DNA of 38,959 nt from JAAXHE01 sp964551635 (GTDB lineage: Bacteria; Latescibacterota; UBA2968; GCA-2709665), in assembly GCA_964551635.1 (NCBI GenBank), contig CAZKDZ010000026.1, forward strand, positions 1 through 38,959, read 5' to 3'. Under the pieces are notes generated by a model, which saw nothing but the letters and a program-made list of their open reading frames with translations, made no database searches and was not told the origin of the DNA. Both the position numbers and the translations under genes were made by a program. Numbering within the stretch: the first letter of the stretch is position 1; each line of letters starts with the position of its first letter. This document shows, in pieces, positions 1 to 8,084 of this stretch.

Positions 1-15
1 GCAGGAATACATCAT

Positions 16-198
16 TCGTCTTCCGGTTTTCTCGTTTACTCGTATTCTCGTTTATTCGTATTCTCGCATTTTCGAAGAGACGAGACTACGAGACTACAAG
101 AGCGCGAAACTACGAGACTACGAAAGAGCGGGAATACATCATTCGTCTTATGGTTTTCTCGTATTCTCGTATTCTCGTATTCTCGTATTCTCGTATTT
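16..198. repeat. 8-bp period low-complexity tract, first copy
   Basis: Bases 16-79 read as octamers of the form TCGNNNNN (TCGTATTC, TCGTTTAC, TCGCATTT). Bases 80-127 carry the opposite orientation (ACGAGACT, GCGAAACT). From 143 to 198 the TCGTATTC form returns after a 1-base register shift. The phrase GAATACATCATTCGTCTT occurs twice (5-22 and 132-149). The tract is related to 7880-8079: the stretch at 104-121 is the reverse complement of octamer pairs there. Open frames across it translate to monotonous eight-residue repeats and are not believed. Bases 199-359 show nothing convincing beyond a small GC hairpin near 270-290. Confidence 0.85.
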
Positions 199-359
199 CG
201 GTGGCTGAAATCAATTGCCACAAGTGGCGCAAAACCGCAATTCAGCCTGGCAATGCAACGATTTTCACCGATATGGGTGCCCCCAAAGGGGCATGCCAAT
301 TGTTTTAGAATCCCCAGTTGTCGTCGCTCGAGAACGCACTGGGAATTTGGACACAGCTT

Positions 360-1712
360 CTAAAACGTGCTCTCCGGCGTTGTTTCCGGGCACCAGCGGG
401 CCGTTGCCAACGCGGGGATGAGCGCATTCAGTGCCGCCCGGGTTCCGATTCGCCTGAGCGCCTCTGCGGCGTTCCCCCGTGCGTACCGATTGACATCCGC
501 CAGCCCGTCCATCAGGTCGGGAACGGCGGATTCGGCCGCGGGACCCAGTTTGGCCAGAGCCAGCGCGGCGGTGCGGCGCACGTCGCCGTCGCTGTCCTTC
601 ATCTGCTTCTTCAGTCCCGAAACCACGGCCGGCTCGGCCACTGCGACGTTACCGAGGGCTTCGGCCGACCACCGGCGGACCTCGGTGTCTTCGTGTTCCA
701 GGGTGTCGACAAGCCGCGGGACCGCCTCTCCGGCGCCTCCGCCGATATCCGCCAGGATCTGGACGGCCTGGGCGGCGTCGTGTCCCATCCTCTCGACCAG
801 GCTCGGAACCGCCGGCGCGCCGATGGCGCTGAGGGCGTAGGCCGCGTTGCGGCGTACGTCCTCGGACCCGTGATCCAGAAAATTCGAAAGGGTGGGAATG
901 GCGGGGGTACCTATCCCGGCGAGGCGGTAGGCGGCATTCAGTGCCGTGTTCTCATGCTCGTCGTCCAGATCCCGTGCGGCGTCTGCCACCGACGCTTTCA
1001 GGCCGTTCGCGGACGGACGTCCCCGGTGCCAGTCCCAGAGGTGGTTCCACAGCAATGCGCGTTCGTCCGAGCGCTTCCATACACCGCGCGAGGTTCGACC
1101 GTTCGCGGCTTGCCGCCAGCTCGGGGCGTCCGGTTCCTGCATCCGGGTAAAAAGGAATTTCATCATATAGCGGGGCCCGTCGCTGGAATTCGGCATGGCC
1201 CGGTGCCACAGGTCGTAGTGTACGATCGTGACGTCACCCGCGTCCCCGCAAAGCGGCAATTCTTCGCACGTATCGGCGTCGCAGGTGTTGTTGAAGTGGC
1301 TGCCGGGCACTACGCCGGTAGGTCCCAGGCTTAGCGGCGTGGGTTGGGGATAATAGAACGCCATCGCCCACCTGGTGTGATGGTGCCGCCGGTTCCAGCC
1401 GTCCATATGCATCCGCTGCCCGGCGCTCCCCGGCGGATTGGAGTGACAGTGGCGGTGGGGATGCATGTAATAGTCGGCGCCCAGGAGTCCGGTGAGCGCG
1501 CCGGTAACGTTCGGGTCCTGGAAGACCCTCTGGATTTCCGGCAGCCTGGGCAGAAGGTTGTTCCCGGGATTTCCCTCTTTTTTGAATATGTCGTCGGTGC
1601 GTTGGAAGACGTCGGCGTGAAATTCCGGAGGAAGCTCTGTCTTGACGGAAATAAACCCGTTGACGATGTAAAACCGCATCTGTTCGTCGGTCAGCAGCCT
1701 GGTTTCTCGCAT
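360..1712 (-). CDS. PhyH-family Fe(II)/2-oxoglutarate dioxygenase with C-terminal HEAT repeats
   Basis: 450 residues. The N-terminal half is a phytanoyl-CoA dioxygenase-like fold. It has an iron-binding HxD (H102, D104, in HMDGW), a distal histidine at H170 (GDVTIVHYDLWH) and R181, which probably binds the 2-oxoglutarate carboxylate. From about residue 245 to 440 there are alanine-rich helical repeats with DVRRNAAYALSAIG-like units, typical of HEAT/PBS-lyase repeats and probably a protein-binding scaffold. PhyH enzymes are usually near 250-300 residues, so the HEAT part is an extension. The start ATG has AGAGG upstream. The gene begins 22 bases after the preceding enolase-superfamily gene, so the two are probably co-transcribed. 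There is no signal peptide, so it is probably cytoplasmic. The substrate cannot be told from sequence. Confidence 0.88.
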   Translation of the reverse strand: MRETRLLTDEQMRFYIVNGFISVKTELPPEFHADVFQRTDDIFKKEGNPGNNLLPRLPEIQRVFQDPNVTGALTGLLGADYYMHPHRHCHSNPPGSAGQRMHMDGWNRRHHHTRWAMAFYYPQPTPLSLGPTGVVPGSHFNNTCDADTCEELPLCGDAGDVTIVHYDLWHRAMPNSSDGPRYMMKFLFTRMQEPDAPSWRQAANGRTSRGVWKRSDERALLWNHLWDWHRGRPSANGLKASVADAARDLDDEHENTALNAAYRLAGIGTPAIPTLSNFLDHGSEDVRRNAAYALSAIGAPAVPSLVERMGHDAAQAVQILADIGGGAGEAVPRLVDTLEHEDTEVRRWSAEALGNVAVAEPAVVSGLKKQMKDSDGDVRRTAALALAKLGPAAESAVPDLMDGLADVNRYARGNAAEALRRIGTRAALNALIPALATARWCPETTPESTF

Positions 1713-1734
1713 GGGAGTACCTCTCTCGGTGACG

Positions 1735-2922
1735 TCACGACCGGTGGCGCACGGGGTGCCAGGAGTGCGCCAGCAGGGCTTCTTCTACGACATCCGTGCC
1801 CCAACCCGGCCCGTCCGGAATGGCCATGCGTCCGTCGACGATTGTCGGCGCATTCGTGACGAGGTCGTCTTTCCAGGGCACGTCGTCGATGTCGATTTCC
1901 ATGATGCTTACGTTGGGAAGCACGCCGCAAAGGCTCGCGCTGATGAATGAAGCGAGGTGACTGTAGTAGTTGTGCGGGGCGACGTTCAACTGATAGACTT
2001 CAGCGAGGTCTCCGATTTTCCTGGACTGGGAGAATCCGTTCCAGGGTACGTCAACCATGTACACGTCGGCCGCCCGGCGTTCAAAATAGGGAATATATCC
2101 GCGCATGTGAAACAGATTCTCGCCGGTGCAGATGGGCGTGGCGGTGGACTGTCTGATCGCAAGGATGGCATCCGGATCGTACATGTCGATTTCAAGCCAG
2201 AGCAGGTTGAAAGGTTCCAGAATTCTCGCGATTCGCCTGCAGGCCTCCGGCTTGAAGTTGAAATTGAGGTCCACGTTGATGTCGACGTCGGGACCCACGG
2301 CTTCACGGAAAGTACCCACCAGAGTCTCGATATGCGTCAGCAGCCGGTTCGATATCGCCTGGTCCGTCGTACCCGGTCCGCCCCCGAAGCCCGGAAAGTA
2401 GACGGATCCGGGATCGCCGGGCATCAGAATGTTGGTTTTGAGCGCCGTGAAGCCTTTTTGCACCACTTCACGGCCCAGCGCGGCGACGTCGTCCAGGCTG
2501 CGCAGCGGCGGGGCTCCGATGAGTTCGTGCGACCGGATCCTGCTGGTCCCGCAATGCGACCAGTACAGCCGGACGTCTTCCCGCGTGGGCCCGCCGAACA
2601 GTTCCACAACGGAAATGCCGAGGGCCCGCGCCTTGATGTCCACCAGGGCCAGTTCGATACCCGCAATGGCTTTCATGGTCGCGCCGTCCGGACTCTGGCG
2701 GCTCTGTCTGACCATGTCGTGGAATCTCATTTCAAACGGGCGCGGGTCGCTTCCGATCAGCACGACTTTGAAGTCTTCAATGGCGCCTGCGACGCTCAGG
2801 GCCATCTTGTCGTCGCTGCATTCGCCCCAGCCCGTAATCCCGCTGTCGGTTTCCACTTTGACAAACAGCCAGGAACGCCAGCCCGCGTCGACGTGGAACG
2901 TCCGGATCTCGGTGATGCGCAT
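1735..2922 (-). CDS. mandelate racemase/muconate lactonizing enzyme family protein (probable sugar-acid dehydratase)
   Basis: 395 residues from the ATG at 2922, chosen because GAGAGGG lies 8 bases upstream; an earlier in-frame Met would run through the glnA terminator. The fold is enolase superfamily: an N-terminal capping domain, then a TIM barrel. Expected metal ligands are D218 (in VDLN), E244 (LEID) and E268 (TGEN). The general acid/base at the end of the barrel is probably H317 (APHNYYSH). The usual KxK on strand 2 reads K162-T-N164, so the second lysine is replaced; this occurs in some dehydratase subgroups. The likely role is dehydration or racemisation of a hydroxy-acid or sugar acid. 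It sits between glnA and the PhyH gene on the same strand, separated from glnA by a terminator. The exact substrate is unknown. Confidence 0.88.
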   Translation of the reverse strand: MRITEIRTFHVDAGWRSWLFVKVETDSGITGWGECSDDKMALSVAGAIEDFKVVLIGSDPRPFEMRFHDMVRQSRQSPDGATMKAIAGIELALVDIKARALGISVVELFGGPTREDVRLYWSHCGTSRIRSHELIGAPPLRSLDDVAALGREVVQKGFTALKTNILMPGDPGSVYFPGFGGGPGTTDQAISNRLLTHIETLVGTFREAVGPDVDINVDLNFNFKPEACRRIARILEPFNLLWLEIDMYDPDAILAIRQSTATPICTGENLFHMRGYIPYFERRAADVYMVDVPWNGFSQSRKIGDLAEVYQLNVAPHNYYSHLASFISASLCGVLPNVSIMEIDIDDVPWKDDLVTNAPTIVDGRMAIPDGPGWGTDVVEEALLAHSWHPVRHRS

Positions 2923-2976
2923 TTTGTCTGCCCTCTCGTCTGGCTCCGGCCGCGGACTTGCAGCCTCCTGTCCTGT

Positions 2977-3014
2977 AAAAAAAGAAACAGGGGGCGCGTG
3001 CCCGGCCCCCTGTT
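2977..3014 (-). terminator. rho-independent terminator after glnA
   Basis: A perfect 10-bp stem (2986-2995 with 3005-3014) and a 9-base loop. On the minus strand it is followed by TTTCTTTTTTT. It starts about 30 bases after the glnA stop codon and separates glnA from the enolase-superfamily gene. Confidence 0.9.
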
Positions 3015-3043
3015 CGTGTCGCATGTGTATCGTGAGTGCGGGA

Positions 3044-4462
3044 CTACGCGTCGAAATACAGCGCGAATTCGTACGGATGCGGCCTCAGTCGCATCTCGTC
3101 GATTTCATTTTTGCGCTTGTAGTCGATCCAGCTGTCGACCACGTCTCTGGTGAAGACGTCTCCCTCGAGGAGGAAGTCGTGATCGGCTTCAAGGGCGTTG
3201 ATGGCTTCTTCCAGCGATCCGCACGTCTGCGGGACTCTGGCCATGTCTTCCGGTTCCAGTTCATAGAGGTCCATGTCCAGCGGTTCGCCCGGGTCGATCC
3301 GGTTCCGGATGCCATCCAGGCCGGCCATGAGCATGGCCGCGAAGGCCAGGTAAGGGTTGCACGACGGGTCCGGGCAGCGGAACTCCATTCGCTTGGCCTT
3401 GGGGCTGGGGGAATACATCGGGATCCGGACGCATGCGCTGCGGTTGCGTTTGGAGTAGGCCAGGTTGACCGGGGCTTCGTATCCGGGCACCAGGCGTTTG
3501 TAGGAGTTCGTGGTTGGCGCGACGAACGCGAGTAACGCGTTTGCATGCTTGAGGATCCCGCCGATGTAGTGCAGCGCCATGTCGCTCAGTCCGGCGTATT
3601 CCGAACCCGCGAAGAGGGGCTCGCCGTCTTTCCAGAGGCTCTGGTGCACGTGCATCCCGGTGCCGTTATCCTGAAAGAGCGGCTTGGGCATGAACGTGGC
3701 GGTCCTGCCGTGTTTCCGTGCGGTGTTTTTGACGATGTACTTGTAGAGGATCAGTTTGTCGGCGCACGTCAGCAACGGAGCGAACCTGAAATCGATCTCT
3801 GCCTGGCCGCCGGTCGCCACCTCGTGATGGTGGGCTTCGACTTCGATTCCGCAGTCGAGCATATGCAGGACCATCTCACTCCGGATATCCTGAAGGCTGT
3901 CGGTAGGCGGTACCGGGAAGTAGCCTTCCTTGTAGCGGGGTTTGTAGCCCAGGTTGGGCTGCTCGTCGCGGCCGGTATTCCAGCGGCCTTCAACTGAATC
4001 AACGTAATAATATCCTGTATTGTTCGTCTGGTCGAAGCGGATATCGTCGAAGACGAAGAACTCAGCCTCGGGACCGAAGGTCGCCACGTCCGCAATACCG
4101 GTTTCCCTGAGGTAGATTTCGGCCCTTCGCGCCACTGTACGTGGATCACGCGTGTATTGCCCTCTGGTGATCGGATCCTGGATCTCGCAGAACATCGCGA
4201 GCGTGGGAATCTCGAGGAAAGGGTCGACGAAGGCCGTATCGGGCTCGGGCATCACGAGCAGGTCGCTCTCGTGGATGGACTGCCAGCCGCGCATGCTGGA
4301 GCCGTCGAAGCCGAGGCCGTCTTCGAAGGTGTCTTCCTCGACTTCCTCCGCGGGCACGGAAAAGTGCTGCCAGAGCCCCGGATAGTCCGTAAAGCGGAAG
4401 TCCACGATTTTTACGTTGTTTTCCCTGATCATGTCAAGGACGTCTTGAGGCGTCTTGCCCAT
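3044..4462 (-). CDS. glnA: type I glutamine synthetase
   Basis: ATP-dependent synthesis of glutamine from glutamate and ammonia; the central nitrogen-assimilation enzyme and a cytoplasmic dodecamer. 472 residues from the ATG at 4462, the normal GSI length. AAAGGAG lies 7 bases upstream, so the longer in-frame extension is rejected. Visible motifs: the N-terminal beta-grasp with VDFRFTDYPGLWQH (20-33), the GFDGSSMRGW loop (51-60), the metal-binding PEAEFF (131-136), GTGMHVHQS (267-275), the ATP-site NRSACVRIP (340-348) and an adenylylation-type tyrosine Y400 in DLYELEPED. The last suggests a GSI-beta enzyme that an adenylyltransferase could modify, though no glnE or glnB is in this window. It is transcribed divergently from hrcA across about 520 bases. 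Confidence 0.97.
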   Translation of the reverse strand: MGKTPQDVLDMIRENNVKIVDFRFTDYPGLWQHFSVPAEEVEEDTFEDGLGFDGSSMRGWQSIHESDLLVMPEPDTAFVDPFLEIPTLAMFCEIQDPITRGQYTRDPRTVARRAEIYLRETGIADVATFGPEAEFFVFDDIRFDQTNNTGYYYVDSVEGRWNTGRDEQPNLGYKPRYKEGYFPVPPTDSLQDIRSEMVLHMLDCGIEVEAHHHEVATGGQAEIDFRFAPLLTCADKLILYKYIVKNTARKHGRTATFMPKPLFQDNGTGMHVHQSLWKDGEPLFAGSEYAGLSDMALHYIGGILKHANALLAFVAPTTNSYKRLVPGYEAPVNLAYSKRNRSACVRIPMYSPSPKAKRMEFRCPDPSCNPYLAFAAMLMAGLDGIRNRIDPGEPLDMDLYELEPEDMARVPQTCGSLEEAINALEADHDFLLEGDVFTRDVVDSWIDYKRKNEIDEMRLRPHPYEFALYFDA

Positions 4463-4698
4463 GCCGCGGCTCCTTTCGGATGTGGGTCGTTGTATGGTCT
4501 CTACAGATGTCAGGACGTGTTTGGAATGGCGCAAATATACGGGGCATACATTTCGTATAGATTGCCATTATGTTAAATCCATGTTAATAGCAGTACCGTC
4601 CGGCGCGAGCGCCCGATGCCGGCCGCGCCCCGTCGGAAGTGACCGGAAACCGACGCGGAAGAGCGCATTTTCGCCGCTCCGGATCTGCCGCAAAAGGC

Positions 4699-4727
4699 TT
4701 GACAACAAGCCTGCATTCCTTTATCAT
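4699..4727 (+). promoter_or_regulatory. sigma70-type promoter of hrcA-grpE-dnaJ
   Basis: TTGACA (4699-4704), a 17-base spacer, then TATCAT (4722-4727). It gives an mRNA leader of about 245 bases before hrcA. The stretch 4463-4981 was searched for the CIRCE inverted repeat (TTAGCACTC-N9-GAGTGCTAA) and none was recognised. Confidence 0.7.
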
Positions 4728-4738
4728 TTGTGGGAATT

Positions 4739-4906
4739 ATGGATTCAGGCGGACTCCGAAAGCCTGAAGCTCTCCCTGTCGTCAGGCACGCCGGTCGCGT
4801 CACCCTTCACGTGGTCCTCTCTCCTCCGGAAGAAGCCATCTACGCACAGAGTTCGTTCATTCTTCGACTCAACGGGCATCTCCTCCGGCCCCCTCGTTTT
4901 TTCTGA
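4739..4906 (+). CDS. possible small ORF in the hrcA leader (55 aa)
   Basis: ATG 11 bases after the putative -10 box, running 55 codons to a TGA 75 bases before hrcA. There is no ribosome-binding site, so it would have to be translated as a near-leaderless message. The product is basic and ends RPPRFF; it resembles nothing I know. Chance is the more likely explanation in GC-rich DNA. Confidence 0.12.
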   Translation: MDSGGLRKPEALPVVRHAGRVTLHVVLSPPEEAIYAQSSFILRLNGHLLRPPRFF

Positions 4907-4981
4907 CGCCGTGTGTTCCGGCCCCGCGATCTGTCTGCGGGACGGGACATTCAAGACAGCTTCTGGGAAGGGGTGGATCGT

Positions 4982-6013
4982 ATGTTGCAGCTACAGCAGC
5001 GTGAAGCCGCAATACTGAATATCCTGATCGGCAGGCATATCAATACCGGAGAGCCCGTCGGGTCGCGCGCCATTGCCAGGTCGGGCCTGGGGCTCAGTTC
5101 CGCCACGGTACGCAATTCCATGGCGGACCTGGAGGAAAAGGGCCTGCTCACCCATCCGCACACGTCGGCCGGCCGCGTTCCCACGGACAAGGGCTACCGC
5201 TACTACGTCGACAAAGTGATGCCCAGACAGACAATCCGGGAGGAGGAGCGCGAACAGATCCGGGAGCGGGTCAGGGCATACGTCCGCGAGGGCGATATCG
5301 AGGCCCTGCTGGAGCAGATGTCCCGATTGATCGCGGATCTCTCGATGAATCTGGGTATGGTCCTCTCTCCGAGGTTCGAGCGTGGCGTGTTCGACCGTCT
5401 TGAAATGGTCCATTTGTCCGAAGGCAGGCTGCTGCTGGTTCTTGCAATCAAATCGGGGCTTGTGAAGACGATGGTGATGGAGGTGGATTCGGCCATATCG
5501 CCCGGCGAGTTGGATGAGACGTCGCGGGCGGTAAACGAACGCCTGTCCGGACTCAGCGTGGCGGAAATCAGAGACTCGGTGGCAGAGCGGCTCCGTGAGG
5601 TGTCGAGCGGATCTCCAAGGCTTCTTCGGGTGCTGTGTGACAGCGCGTCGAACCTTTTCCGGTTTCAGAGCGGAATGGATCTGCATTTCGGTGGCGCCGG
5701 CAACTTTATCATGCAGCCGGAATTCAACCGCAAGAAGAACGACCTGGCCGCCCTGATGGAACTGCTCGAAGCCCGGGAACCAATGATAACCATTCTGGAC
5801 GAACGGACCGAGCGCGACGGGATTTCCGTAACGATCGGCGCGGAAAACGTTCCGCCGCAACTTCGGGGCTGCAGCGTACTCACCTCGCGATACCGCGTTG
5901 GCGCCATTTCAGGTGTTATCGGGCTGATCGGACCCACGCGCATCCCGTATGCGAGGCTCATTCCCCTCACCCGGTATATGGCGACTCTGGCGGAGGAAAT
6001 GCTGGATCAATAG
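4982..6013 (+). CDS. hrcA: heat-inducible transcription repressor HrcA
   Basis: 343 residues, the usual length. HrcA represses chaperone genes by binding CIRCE operators, and GroEL assists its folding. The start is the ATG at 4982, with GGAAGGGG about 8 bases upstream; this gives the conserved beginning QQREAAILNILIGRHI. The winged-helix part includes GEPVGSRAI, SSATVRNSMADLEEKGLL and the signature HPHTSAGRVPTDKGYRYYVD (about 60-79). The C-terminal dimerisation domain ends RYMATLAEEMLDQ. It is first in an operon with grpE and dnaJ. No CIRCE element was recognised upstream, so autoregulation would need a diverged operator. Confidence 0.95.
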   Translation: MLQLQQREAAILNILIGRHINTGEPVGSRAIARSGLGLSSATVRNSMADLEEKGLLTHPHTSAGRVPTDKGYRYYVDKVMPRQTIREEEREQIRERVRAYVREGDIEALLEQMSRLIADLSMNLGMVLSPRFERGVFDRLEMVHLSEGRLLLVLAIKSGLVKTMVMEVDSAISPGELDETSRAVNERLSGLSVAEIRDSVAERLREVSSGSPRLLRVLCDSASNLFRFQSGMDLHFGGAGNFIMQPEFNRKKNDLAALMELLEAREPMITILDERTERDGISVTIGAENVPPQLRGCSVLTSRYRVGAISGVIGLIGPTRIPYARLIPLTRYMATLAEEMLDQ

Positions 6014-6034
6014 CAGGAGGATACCCGCACGAAT

Positions 6035-6652
6035 ATGGTTAACCCTGACGAAGTCAACGGCGAGGAGACGCAGGAGGAAACCGCCGAACCCGAAGGCGGC
6101 GGTGAAGTGGAGGCTTCCTGCGAAGAAGACGCGCCGGACCCGATTGAAGAAGCCCTCCGCGAGTCCGAAGAGTACAAGGACCGGTGGATACGCCTGGCGG
6201 CCGAGTTCGATAATTACAAGAAACGGAGGACAAGGGAATTCGATGCCCTGATTCAGTCGGCCAGCGAGAACCTGATTCGGGACCTGCTGCCCGTTCTCGA
6301 CTCGGTCGCGCGCGCGCTGGAGCACCGCGCCGACGGCGAGGAGGATTCCGACGGATTCAGACAGGGCGTCGCCATGATCATGGAGGAGTTCCCCAAAGTC
6401 CTCCAGCGCCGCGGTCTTTCCGAGATCGAAGCCGCGGGGCAGCCGTTCGATCCCAATTTTCATGAAGCGTTGATGCAGATGACATCCGATGATCACGAGG
6501 AAGGGCTCGTCATGGCCGTGGTGGAACGCGGGTACCGTATTGGCGATAAGGTGATCCGGCCCGCCAGGGTCGTCGTGAGCGGAGGAAGCGCCGGCGAGGA
6601 GTCCGGGAGCGAAGAAGAGGGCGAGAAGGAGGGTGAAGCGCGGCAATCCTGA
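6035..6652 (+). CDS. grpE: nucleotide exchange factor GrpE
   Basis: 205 residues. GrpE releases ADP from DnaK and resets the Hsp70 cycle in the cytoplasm. It has an acidic, low-complexity N-terminus, then the long coiled-coil helix with RLAAEFDNYKKRR, a four-helix region with RDLLPVLDSVARALEH, and the C-terminal beta-wing with QPFDPNFHEALMQ and VVERGYRIGDKVIRPARVVV. The acidic C-terminal tail (EEEGEKEGEARQS) is longer than usual. AGGAGG (6015-6020) directly follows the hrcA stop, but the spacing of 14 bases to the ATG is unusually long, so translational coupling to hrcA is likely. In many bacteria dnaK lies next; here it does not. Confidence 0.95.
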   Translation: MVNPDEVNGEETQEETAEPEGGGEVEASCEEDAPDPIEEALRESEEYKDRWIRLAAEFDNYKKRRTREFDALIQSASENLIRDLLPVLDSVARALEHRADGEEDSDGFRQGVAMIMEEFPKVLQRRGLSEIEAAGQPFDPNFHEALMQMTSDDHEEGLVMAVVERGYRIGDKVIRPARVVVSGGSAGEESGSEEEGEKEGEARQS

Positions 6653-6703
6653 TCAGGGCCGGAATTCGGCTCTGTTCTCTGTTTTGCCCCATAGGAACGA
6701 ATC

Positions 6704-7861
6704 ATGTCCAAGCGTGACTATTATGACGTTCTCGGCGTGCAGCGCGGCGCGACCGAGGGCGAAATCAAGAAAGCCTACCGCAAGCAGGCGATGAAATTTC
6801 ATCCGGATCGGAACGCCGGCGATGAAGAGGCCGCGGCCAGTTTCAAGGAGGCCGCGGAAGCATACGAGGTCCTCGGCGACGCCCAGAAACGCCAGGTCTA
6901 CGACCAGTACGGGCACGCGGGCCTGGGCGGGCCATTTCAGGGCGGCGGATTTCAGTGGTCCGACTTCACCCATGCGACCGATTTCGAAGACATTTTTTCC
7001 AACCTGGACGATGTGTTCGGCGGCGGGATTCTGGGCGATCTGTTCGGCCGCCGTGGAGGTCGCCGGGGCCCCCAGCGCGGGGAAGACGTCCGAATTCCGG
7101 TCCGGTTGACGCTCGAGGAAATCGCGTCCGGCGTTCAGAAGAGGATCCGGTTTGCCCGCATGGACAGGTGCGGAACGTGCGCCGGAAGCGGCGCCCGTTC
7201 CGGCGCTGCCGCCAGGACCTGCAGCGTGTGCAACGGGATGGGGCAGGTACGCCAGGCCACAAGGTCTCTGTTCGGGCAATTCGTGAACGTCACCACGTGC
7301 CCCCAATGCAATGGCGAGGGCAAGGTGATCGGCGACCGCTGTTCCGACTGCGGTGGCGAAGGAAGGGCAAAGAAGAGTGTCAGCCTGTCGGTCAATATCC
7401 CGGCGGGCGTGACCGACGGCAACTACATACCGCTACGGGGGCAGGGCAGCGTCGGACCCAGGGACGGGGCCTCGGGCGACTGTATGGTGCTGATCGAAGA
7501 GGCGGAGCACGAGCATTTCGAGCGTCACGGCAACGATATACTCTATGAGTTGCCCATAAGCTTCAGCCAGGCGGCGCTCGGCGCGGAGGTCAACGTGCCC
7601 ACGTTGAACAGCAGGGCCGAGATGAAGATCCCGGCGGGAACCCAGTCCGGGCAGGTCTTTCGCCTGAAGGGCAAGGGAATACCGGAACTGAACGGGTATC
7701 GTACGGGAGACCAGCTTGTGCGGGTGATGGTCTGGACGCCCGCTCGTCTGAACGAGGAAGAAAAGACACTGTTCAGGCAACTCGCCGAACTCGAGAGCAT
7801 CCAGCCTCCCGAAGGCGGAAAGGGCCTGTTCGAACGCATGAAGGAAGCGTTCGGCGCGTAG
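6704..7861 (+). CDS. dnaJ: chaperone DnaJ (Hsp40)
   Basis: 385 residues. DnaJ stimulates the DnaK ATPase and delivers unfolded clients. Domain order is complete: J domain with HPD at 33-35, a G/F-rich segment (about 75-125, GPFQGGGF and FGGGILGDLFG), a zinc-binding region with four CxxCxG motifs (CGTCAGSG, CSVCNGMG, CPQCNGEG, CSDCGGEG), then two C-terminal substrate-binding beta domains. The start ATG has AGGA upstream. It lies 51 bases after grpE in the hrcA operon. The partner dnaK is not in this window. The operon appears to end in the terminator at 8089-8122. Confidence 0.97.
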   Translation: MSKRDYYDVLGVQRGATEGEIKKAYRKQAMKFHPDRNAGDEEAAASFKEAAEAYEVLGDAQKRQVYDQYGHAGLGGPFQGGGFQWSDFTHATDFEDIFSNLDDVFGGGILGDLFGRRGGRRGPQRGEDVRIPVRLTLEEIASGVQKRIRFARMDRCGTCAGSGARSGAAARTCSVCNGMGQVRQATRSLFGQFVNVTTCPQCNGEGKVIGDRCSDCGGEGRAKKSVSLSVNIPAGVTDGNYIPLRGQGSVGPRDGASGDCMVLIEEAEHEHFERHGNDILYELPISFSQAALGAEVNVPTLNSRAEMKIPAGTQSGQVFRLKGKGIPELNGYRTGDQLVRVMVWTPARLNEEEKTLFRQLAELESIQPPEGGKGLFERMKEAFGA

Positions 7862-7879
7862 CGTCCGTTATCAACAAAT

Positions 7880-8079
7880 TCGTCCTATCGCCTCTTCGTA
7901 GTTTCGTTCTTTCGTAGTTTCGCATTCTCGTATTCTCGTAGTTTCGTAGTCTCGTAGTTTTGCCTCTTCGTAGTTTCGTTCTCTCGTATTCTCGCGGTTT
8001 CGCCTTTTCGTATTCTCGCCGTTTTGCCTTTTCGCAGTTTCGTTTCTTCGTATTCTCGTAGTTTCGTAGTCTCGTCTTC
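7880..8079. repeat. perfect-register 8-bp repeat tract, 25 units
   Basis: Exactly 200 bases that can be cut into 25 consecutive octamers, nearly all beginning TCG (two begin TTG). The commonest are TCGTAGTT, TCGTATTC and TCGTAGTC; the middle bases vary. No insertion breaks the register. It fills the gap between dnaJ and the terminator shared with the metG end. Since 8 is not a multiple of 3, all frames give eight-residue pseudo-repeats, and the open frame on the minus strand here is dismissed as a gene. Confidence 0.9.
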
Positions 8080-8084
8080 TCTTC

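Noticed and set aside
36..299. Minus-strand ORF in the first 8-bp tract, and a similar one at 7885-8088
   Set aside because: Their proteins are pure eight-residue echoes of the DNA repeat; no ribosome-binding site or known domain.
318..1334. Plus-strand ORF antisense to the PhyH gene and similar long frames opposite glnA, metG and the regulators
   Set aside because: Shadow frames of GC-rich genes; no domains and no initiation signals.
4463..4981. CIRCE element for HrcA
   Set aside because: No TTAGCACTC/GAGTGCTAA-like inverted repeat could be recognised in either orientation.
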